Source: Microcaldota archaeon
Lineage (GTDB): Archaea > Micrarchaeota > Micrarchaeia > Micrarchaeales > CABMGC01
NCBI GenBank assembly: GCA_030040335.1
Contig: JASHTX010000086.1
Coordinates: 1-18,314 of the forward strand
Reading direction: 5' to 3'
Length of the DNA stretch: 18,314 nucleotides
Shown here in pieces: positions 13,634 to 18,314 of this stretch (positions are counted from its first letter, which is position 1; every line of letters begins with the position of its first letter). The notes beneath the pieces were generated by a model. It had not been told where the DNA came from. It was given only the letters and a program-made list of their open reading frames with translations, and did no database searches. Both the position numbers and the translations under genes were made by a program.

Positions 13634-15367
13634 TCATTTGGACGTGAAGATGAACTTTCTCTCCTTTGCATCGTCCAGTATGCAGTATCCGACACGTTCG
13701 AACTGCACTATCTCGTGAGCTGAAAGTCTTTCAGCATAGCTTTCCACGTATCCCTTCACAGTCCTAAGGCTGTCCTTTATCACGTCCCCGTTCTCGTTGA
13801 CAAGGTCCGTAGGGATGACAATAGAACAATCCACATAGTTCTCATCAGAAACCCACTGTATTATCTTGCCGCCCTCGGCAGAAGGCGCCGGCTCCGCAGC
13901 TACCCCGTCTTTTCCCTTCGAGATCACCTTAGCATCAAAGAGGTCTTTCAGGCGCACGACATCGCCATTCTTAAGCGATTTGGCGTCATTGTAGCTTATG
14001 TAAAAGGTTCCGCCGGTATCGTACTCGCGAAACTCGCTGTGATCTGTAGGGTGCAAACGCAGTTTTACATGCTTCTTCTTTGCGCCCTTCACTACAAACT
14101 TTACCGGCAATTCTACGAAGAAAAGGTGCCTGGCCATGGGTTCGATTATCTTCTTGTTTTCCGCCAATAGCATCTCTATGTTTACTACCGCGTCGGTCTT
14201 GCTCATTCCAAACCTGAGAACAAAGTTTTTGATAGCCTGCGGCTGGATCCCTCTCCTTCTTAGGGCAGCGATTGTCAGAAGTCTTGGATCGTCCCAGGTC
14301 GCTACAATCCCCTCCTTTATCAGTTTCCTTATGTCTCGCTTCCCGCCCACGGATCCCTTTATCCTGAGCCTGGCTTCGTAGTGCATGCGGGGAGGCTTGA
14401 TTCCGAGCGCTTGAAGCATCTTTTTGTTAACCTCGTCCCAGATCTCGTACTCCTTGCCTCTTATCACGTCAGTCACTCCGTTGAGATAGTCGACAACAGG
14501 CGTGTTTATGTGATATGTGGGCCACACCGCGTACTTGCTCCCCTGCCTGAAGTGTGCCGCCTTCTTGATTCTGAACAGGGTAGGATCCCTAAAGGCTGCA
14601 TTATCGGAGTTCATGTCGCCAAGCAGCCTCACTATCGCGATACCCTCTGCATACTTGCCAGCGAGCATCTCGTCAAAGAGCTCCAGGTTCCTCTGCTTTG
14701 TGTGCAGCCTGTGAACGCACTCGTTCTTATCGGCCCTGTCCTTTTTCACCTTATTCTCATCGCAGAGGCAGACATATGCATCTCCGTGCTCCAGCAACCT
14801 TCTGCCGCTTTCGTATATCTTCTCTATGTAATCGCTGGCGAAGTACTCTTTAGCGAAGCGTACTCCTAGCCATTCTGTATCTCTCTTTATCCCATCGACA
14901 TACTCCTGCCTGGACTTTTCTGGGTTCGTATCGTCAAAATAGAGGTATATCTTGCCGTCGTATTTCTTTGCAAGTTCGTCGCTGAGTATGCACTGCTTGG
15001 CATTGCCTATGGGCATGTATCCGCCCGGTTCTGGCGGATACCTCGTAACAACCTTTCCTTCTTCTGCGCCTGTGATCTCCATTCTGGGCTTTGACCCTTT
15101 CTCTGCCTTTGCTTCGGCAAGTCTCTCGAACTCTTCGGAATAGGGTTCAAGCTCTTTCTCGATCTCCTGCTTTTTCATCTTGTTTACTTCTTGGACAGCG
15201 GCCTTCGCAACCACTGCGAGAGAGCGGACATCGTCCTTCATCCTAGGATTCGCAGCCAGCACTTTGCCGAGTACGGCGCTGACATCGGCCTTCCCGTAAT
15301 CCAGGGCATTCTTGAGTGCAAATTTCCTGGCTTCTTTTTTTATCTTTTCGCTAATCAACGCCTGCAC
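13634..15367 (-). CDS. gltX: Glutamyl-tRNA synthetase, archaeal type
   Basis: A 577-residue class I synthetase that charges tRNA(Glu), and in many archaea also tRNA(Gln). The N-terminal 100 residues are the helical archaeal extension. The catalytic core opens with VVTRYPPEPGGYMPIGNAK (about 106-124), then IYLYFDDTNPEKSRQEY, and WDDPRLLTIAALRRRGIQPQAI at 358-379. The beta-barrel anticodon domain follows from about 415. Two hallmark motifs are unusual: HIGH reads PIGN (119-122), and the LSKR/KMSKS position reads GGKR (341-344). The length is normal and the frame is intact. The start is a GTG at 15367 right after the stop of the upstream gene, so the two are probably coupled. Confidence 0.92.
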   Translation of the reverse strand: MQALISEKIKKEARKFALKNALDYGKADVSAVLGKVLAANPRMKDDVRSLAVVAKAAVQEVNKMKKQEIEKELEPYSEEFERLAEAKAEKGSKPRMEITGAEEGKVVTRYPPEPGGYMPIGNAKQCILSDELAKKYDGKIYLYFDDTNPEKSRQEYVDGIKRDTEWLGVRFAKEYFASDYIEKIYESGRRLLEHGDAYVCLCDENKVKKDRADKNECVHRLHTKQRNLELFDEMLAGKYAEGIAIVRLLGDMNSDNAAFRDPTLFRIKKAAHFRQGSKYAVWPTYHINTPVVDYLNGVTDVIRGKEYEIWDEVNKKMLQALGIKPPRMHYEARLRIKGSVGGKRDIRKLIKEGIVATWDDPRLLTIAALRRRGIQPQAIKNFVLRFGMSKTDAVVNIEMLLAENKKIIEPMARHLFFVELPVKFVVKGAKKKHVKLRLHPTDHSEFREYDTGGTFYISYNDAKSLKNGDVVRLKDLFDAKVISKGKDGVAAEPAPSAEGGKIIQWVSDENYVDCSIVIPTDLVNENGDVIKDSLRTVKGYVESYAERLSAHEIVQFERVGYCILDDAKERKFIFTSK

Positions 15368-15982
15368 CTAAACCGATTGTATGCTCATGTTCCCATAGAT
15401 TGATCCATTGACGGTGACCAGCGTGGATATGCTTACGTTTATCGTGTTGCCAGTGTACTGTGACAGGCTGGCCTGAACGGCCTGTTTTCGCACGCTGCCT
15501 GGCAGGACGAGGACCTGGTGCTCATTGTTCTCTGGGAAGAAGAAGTTGATCTGGCTCGGCAGTTCTATATTTGCCTGCGCAGTGAAGGTCGTACAGTTTG
15601 CCCCGCTTCCTATGCCTTGTGAGATAGCCTGATAGATGCCGTATGTTTGGTTGTTCGCGGCCTGCACCAGTACCTGGGAAGACTCTTCTGAGTAGAAGTT
15701 GCTGACGCTGCCATTCTTCTCCATCAGATCAAGGACGTCATTAAGCTTTGAGGAAACGTTCTGGCTCTTTGAGCATGCGACATTTATGTTTATGACCTGA
15801 CCGTAGGATAGCAAAGCAGCGGTGCTAGTCGCAGTGGCGTAAACAGTCTGCGGAATCGAGGTTGTTGCAGTAGTTGCTCCGTTGTTTGTTGAGGAGTTGC
15901 TGCCGAAAGCTGCATAAGACGTCAGGAATATGATGGCCACAAATATCGACCCGACTATCTCCATAAGTGTTTTTCTCTCCAA
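15368..15982 (-). CDS. Exported protein with N-terminal membrane anchor
   Basis: A 204-residue protein of unknown family. A basic start (MERKTLM) precedes one hydrophobic helix at about 8-27, then a Ser/Thr/Asn-rich linker to about residue 57 and a soluble domain outside the cell. C71 and C131 may form a disulphide. About eight N-x-S/T sequons are present, such as NVS, NGS, NQT and NCT. The start is taken as the TTG at 15980-15982, which gives the basic flank expected before the helix; the ATG at 15962-15964 (codon 7) is a serious alternative. Its stop codon touches the gltX start, so it shares a transcript with gltX, perhaps only by position. Confidence 0.7.
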   Translation of the reverse strand: MERKTLMEIVGSIFVAIIFLTSYAAFGSNSSTNNGATTATTSIPQTVYATATSTAALLSYGQVININVACSKSQNVSSKLNDVLDLMEKNGSVSNFYSEESSQVLVQAANNQTYGIYQAISQGIGSGANCTTFTAQANIELPSQINFFFPENNEHQVLVLPGSVRKQAVQASLSQYTGNTINVSISTLVTVNGSIYGNMSIQSV

Positions 15983-16008
15983 TCCAACATCCTTTTATTA
16001 GTTACTCA

Positions 16009-16015
16009 CATATAC
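16009..16015. promoter_or_regulatory. Divergent promoter element between the exported protein and FKBP genes
   Basis: CATATAC, within the 61-base gap, could serve as a TATA box in either direction: it is about 25-30 bases from the TTG at 15982 and from the TTG at 16044. A second candidate for the plus strand is ACTTAAAAATC at 16016-16026, though it is close to the start codon. Confidence 0.35.
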
Positions 16016-16034
16016 TACTTAAAAATCTAATAAA

Positions 16035-16039
16035 GGTGA
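16035..16039 (+). promoter_or_regulatory. Ribosome binding site of the FKBP gene
   Basis: GGTGA followed by four bases and TTG at 16044. It supports the TTG start; no ATG or GTG exists at the N-terminus of the conserved domain. Confidence 0.55.
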
Positions 16040-16043
16040 GCCT

Positions 16044-16739
16044 TTGGTTTTCAATGATGGCGATTTTGTCAAAGTTGACTACAGCGCATGGCGAATCGCG
16101 GATAACAAGCTGATATACACCACGAGCAAGAAGATGGCACAGGACAACGGCATATACGATGAAGAGGGCAGATACGTGCCGCAGCTGATAGTGCTCGGAA
16201 GGAGGCACGCCATAAAAGGCGTAGAAGACGCGATAAAGGCGATGAGCGTAAATGAGGTCAAGAAGTTTGAGATTGAACCTAAGGATGCTTTTGGGGAACG
16301 CGACCAGGCGCTCGTAAAAGTCATGCCTATTGCGGACTTCAGGAGAAGGGAGATAGACCCGTATCCAGGCATGCAGCTTGACATAGACGGCACTCCGGCA
16401 ATGGTCAAGAGCGTGAATTCCGGCAGGGTAACTGTCGATGCAAACCACCCGTTTGCAGGAGAGCGGCTGCTGTATGAGATAAAGGTGCTTGCGAAACTGG
16501 ACAAAGACGAGGATAAGATAAAAGCGGTAGCGGAGATGTATGCACTATCGCCTGACTCTGTAACCGTGGACGGTGACAAGGTCAGGGTCTCATTCGGTGA
16601 GAAGATCAAGAAGGACAGCAAATACCTCATAAACAAGAACGATTTCGTTACGATGACCATGAGCTACATGGACAAGATTGCGAAGATCACGGTCGAAGAA
16701 GACTACGTAAGGAGCAAGGAAGAAGAAAAGAAGGAGTGA
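16044..16739 (+). CDS. FKBP-type peptidyl-prolyl isomerase, long archaeal form
   Basis: A 231-residue prolyl isomerase and folding helper related to SlyD. The split FKBP core is seen at 1-90 (FNDGDFVKVDYSAWR, then VLGRRHAIKGVEDAIKAMSV, then KDAFGERD) and returns at about 132-150 with the hallmark NHPFAGERLLYEIKV. Between them, about 91-131 is the insert-in-flap chaperone domain. A C-terminal extension (155-231), found in the long archaeal FKBPs, ends in a lysine/glutamate-rich tail. It starts at a TTG with GGTGA four bases upstream. No signal peptide, so cytoplasmic. The next gene begins 10 bases after its stop and is probably co-transcribed. Confidence 0.9.
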   Translation: MVFNDGDFVKVDYSAWRIADNKLIYTTSKKMAQDNGIYDEEGRYVPQLIVLGRRHAIKGVEDAIKAMSVNEVKKFEIEPKDAFGERDQALVKVMPIADFRRREIDPYPGMQLDIDGTPAMVKSVNSGRVTVDANHPFAGERLLYEIKVLAKLDKDEDKIKAVAEMYALSPDSVTVDGDKVRVSFGEKIKKDSKYLINKNDFVTMTMSYMDKIAKITVEEDYVRSKEEEKKE

Positions 16740-16749
16740 AGGTAAGAGA

Positions 16750-17187
16750 ATGCCATGCTCCTGTTGTGGCTGCGCAGGCTGCAGCGGTTGTGCAGGGGCG
16801 ATGAGTGCTTGCGGATGCAGTTTCGCAGGGGTAGGTGGGTTTTCCGGTTTGGCACTAGGCGGGGCGGGAAGACGACTTAATCTGGCTCAGTCTGTAGCCA
16901 CAAATGAAGAGACTTCTGAAGAATACAAGGAAAAGATGCGAGAACTTTCAAAACAGATCAGCATGATTGAGGCCGAAGCGGAAAGATTCAACTCTCAGGG
17001 CCTGGCCTTTCAGGGATGGCACATTACGGTAAAGGCCGATCCATTACTGATCAAGCTCAGCTACAATGCAACAAAACCTGACGAAAAGAAGAAATTCGAA
17101 ACAGGAAGTCTCAAAGAACTTGAACAGAAGATAACAAACTTCGAGAACATGGGTCCTTTTGGCAGGTTCATAAGCAGGCTTCTCTGA
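16750..17187 (+). CDS. Protein with cysteine-rich N-terminus
   Basis: I do not recognise this 145-residue protein. Its first 23 residues hold eight cysteines (C3, C5, C6, C8, C11, C14, C21, C23) in a Gly/Ala/Ser background, then a glycine-rich hydrophobic linker (FAGVGGFSGLALGGAG). Residues about 50-80 form a charged helix, and about 85-145 look like a small alpha/beta domain (WHITVKADPLLIKLSYN, LKELEQKITNFENMG). The ATG at 16750 has AAGGTAAGAGA ahead of it and is 10 bases after the FKBP stop. The cysteine cluster suggests metal or cluster binding, or disulphide links; this is inferred. It ends next to the convergent spt4 gene. Confidence 0.7.
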   Translation: MPCSCCGCAGCSGCAGAMSACGCSFAGVGGFSGLALGGAGRRLNLAQSVATNEETSEEYKEKMRELSKQISMIEAEAERFNSQGLAFQGWHITVKADPLLIKLSYNATKPDEKKKFETGSLKELEQKITNFENMGPFGRFISRLL

Positions 17188-17188
17188 C

Positions 17189-17383
17189 TTACGATTCGTT
17201 TAGGTGCAGCGCGTATGAGCCGTTCATCTTCAAGCCGAGCTTCTTGGCTATCTCGGACTTTTCGACGTTGAGTATGACTATGTAACCAGACCACTTCGAA
17301 GTCAGGTTGCTCTGCCCGCAGATGGGGCAGACATCCCCCTGGGATATTATGAGCCTGTCAGTCCTGCACGCTTTTTCAGCCAC
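17189..17383 (-). CDS. spt4: Transcription elongation factor Spt4 (RpoE'')
   Basis: A 64-residue Spt4, the small partner of Spt5 (NusG family) that binds the RNA polymerase clamp and aids processive elongation. CPICGQSNLTSKWSGYIVI and EKSEIAKKLGLKMNGSYAL match the family closely, including the SEIAKxLG motif. The zinc ribbon is unusual: C19 and C22 are present and C6 is present, but the fourth expected cysteine is D9 (ACRTD where families usually have CxxC). It starts at a GTG at 17383, four bases after the rpoE' stop, which is the conserved archaeal order. Confidence 0.92.
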   Translation of the reverse strand: MAEKACRTDRLIISQGDVCPICGQSNLTSKWSGYIVILNVEKSEIAKKLGLKMNGSYALHLNES

Positions 17384-17387
17384 ATGA

Positions 17388-17960
17388 TCACTTCTTCTTC
17401 CTCTTCTCCCTTATCTCTCTGATCTTCTCCTCCTTTATCCACTCTGGCTTTCCGAACCCTTCAGGCCTCATGGTCAGCGCAATCTTCACGTCCTGTATAG
17501 TATTCCTCATGCTTATCGTCGAGACCTTTGCGTATACCGTATCTCCCTTCTTGACGGTCCTCTTCGTGTTCTTGGACACGAAGACGCCGGCTTTCCTGTC
17601 GTAGGTTATGAAATCGCTTGTTATCTGTGAAAGGTGCACGAGTCCGTCCAATGGTCCGAGCCTGACGAAAAGGCCGAAGTCAGCTAGCTCGGATACCTCA
17701 CCTATCACAACCTCGTCAACGTCCAGCTTGAAGGTAAGGATATCAAAAGTAACATCGTGGTGTATGTTCGGGTCTGCAGGCAGTATGTAGCCATCGCTTA
17801 TATCACGAACATTGTAGACTACGAGCACTATGCCCGCGTCCTTGTCAAGGGTTCTCTCATACTTGACCCTGAGTATCTCAGTTGTTGCAGCCTCTATGTC
17901 CTGCCCTATATACTTTGGCGGCACGCTGACCGAGTCTTTTATGGTATTCGTATAGTACAG
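17388..17960 (-). CDS. rpoE: RNA polymerase subunit RpoE' (Rpo7)
   Basis: Subunit E' (Rpo7) of archaeal RNA polymerase, forming the stalk with RpoF and helping open complex formation and RNA binding. The N-terminal tip domain has VPPKYIGQDIEAA and YERTLDKDAGIVLVV; the S1 domain has VGEV-type EVSELADFGLFVRLGPLDG followed by LVHLSQITSDFI, then IALTMRPEGFGKPEWIKEE. The frame extends 5' of the first GTG (17924) with conserved tip sequence. I place the start at a CTG at 17958-17960, preceded by GGTGA and four bases. This gives 190 residues and puts exactly 13 residues before VPP's two prolines, as in other archaeal RpoE'. It is followed closely by spt4. Confidence 0.88.
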   Translation of the reverse strand: MYYTNTIKDSVSVPPKYIGQDIEAATTEILRVKYERTLDKDAGIVLVVYNVRDISDGYILPADPNIHHDVTFDILTFKLDVDEVVIGEVSELADFGLFVRLGPLDGLVHLSQITSDFITYDRKAGVFVSKNTKRTVKKGDTVYAKVSTISMRNTIQDVKIALTMRPEGFGKPEWIKEEKIREIREKRKKK

Positions 17961-17964
17961 AAGC

Positions 17965-17969
17965 TCACC
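17965..17969 (-). promoter_or_regulatory. Ribosome binding site pointing to a CTG start in rpoE'
   Basis: The minus strand reads GGTGA, GCTT, CTG. No ATG, GTG or TTG occurs in frame between this site and the GTG at 17924, which lies inside the conserved domain. Confidence 0.6.
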
Positions 17970-17987
17970 CTAGTTAATAGCAATCTA

Positions 17988-17995
17988 TATTTAAA
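17988..17995 (-). promoter_or_regulatory. TATA box of rpoE'-spt4
   Basis: The minus strand reads TTTAAATA. Initiation 25 bases on would fall near 17966, at or inside the GGTGA site, so either the distance is slightly shorter or the binding site is used mainly on read-through transcripts from the PIN gene. Confidence 0.5.
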
Positions 17996-17999
17996 CCAA

Positions 18000-18314
18000 C
18001 TATCTTAAAACACCACTCTTTGAGACGCTCAGCGGCCTTATGCCCCTGCTCCTCAGCCTGCCCTTGAGTTTGATGTCGTTAGTGCAGACCCTTATGCTGC
18101 CTTCCGAGCCGACCTGGACCAGAAAATCATCGACATTTCCGTTATTTCCGAGCGACTCGATCCTCTCCTTTTTCACTATCTGGAGCGCCAGTTTTGCAGC
18201 TCTGCCCTCCTTTGTTCTCCTCATGCTAAGGCCTGACAGTTCCCTCTTTATTCCTGCAGAGACAACAGGTTTGAAGTCCATCCTCTCTTCGATAACCCTG
18301 AAGATATTGACATT
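18000..18314 (-). CDS. PIN-domain protein of the Fcf1/Utp24-like archaeal group (partial)
   Basis: The last 104 residues of a protein whose N-terminus lies beyond the window. The PIN-fold acidic residues are visible in SAGIKREL, in NVDDFLV and in CTNDIKLKGRLRSRGI. The last of these, with the C-terminal SVSKSGVLR, resembles the single-copy archaeal PIN proteins related to eukaryotic Fcf1/Utp24, a nuclease of rRNA processing. Location directly upstream of rpoE' and spt4 is the conserved archaeal order and supports the call. The catalytic N-terminal aspartate is outside the window. An internal ATG at 18279-18281 is not the start, as the frame is open to the edge with matching sequence. Confidence 0.8.
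   Translation of the reverse strand, partial: NVNIFRVIEERMDFKPVVSAGIKRELSGLSMRRTKEGRAAKLALQIVKKERIESLGNNGNVDDFLVQVGSEGSIRVCTNDIKLKGRLRSRGIRPLSVSKSGVLR

Noticed and set aside
16079..16660. 193-codon minus-strand frame
   Set aside because: It is antisense to the FKBP gene, which has clear domain motifs.

Overview
This window looks like a stretch of chromosome from a DPANN archaeon, most likely of the Micrarchaeota/ARMAN group. The evidence is archaeal: a euryarchaeal-type L10e (uL16), a Dph2 diphthamide enzyme, archaeal GluRS, the RNA polymerase subunit RpoE' (Rpo7) next to Spt4, a long archaeal FKBP, and class III signal peptides of the KAQSAMEYL kind. Genes are packed tightly. Many have TATA boxes of the TTTAAATA kind about 25-45 bases ahead of the start codon, and several have a GGTGA Shine-Dalgarno site. 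The genus is an inference.

Layout. 1-112 holds the possible tail of an upstream gene. 208-2270 has three tandem paralogous class III (type IV pilin-like) precursors, each with its own promoter. 2265-3812 (minus) carries dph2 and rpl10e. 3883-4329 is a small four-helix membrane protein that converges on and overlaps sodA (4283-4894, minus). 4950-5533 (minus) is a vapBC toxin-antitoxin pair.

5660-9569 is a five-gene co-directional cluster that looks like a stripped-down type IV secretion/DNA-transfer apparatus: a VirB2/TrbC-like pilin, a VirB6-like polytopic protein, a protein with a VirB3-like hairpin joined to a VirB4 N-domain-like region, a separate VirB4/HerA-type ATPase, and an unrecognised two-domain protein. 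It is transcribed divergently from vapBC across a 126-base gap that contains two different sets of operator-like palindromes. This is the best candidate for an undescribed system. It recalls the crenarchaeal Ced/Ted DNA importers, but no relaxase or coupling protein is visible.

9636-11867 is a large GT-C-like membrane protein rich in N-glycosylation sequons. 11873-12832 (minus) is a membrane-anchored surface protein, and 12891-13562 (minus) is a protein of unknown function. 13634-15982 (minus) pairs another anchored exported protein with gltX (GluRS), whose class I catalytic signatures are degenerate. 16044-17187 (plus) is an FKBP prolyl isomerase followed by a protein with an extraordinarily cysteine-rich N-terminus. 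17189-18314 (minus) is the conserved archaeal cluster PIN-domain protein, rpoE', spt4. Here rpoE' appears to start at a CTG codon, and Spt4 lacks one zinc-ligand cysteine.

The window therefore mixes housekeeping information-processing genes with a cell-surface and DNA-transfer accessory set. I saw no tRNA, rRNA, CRISPR array, transposase or relaxase. No gap between genes exceeds 300 bases.
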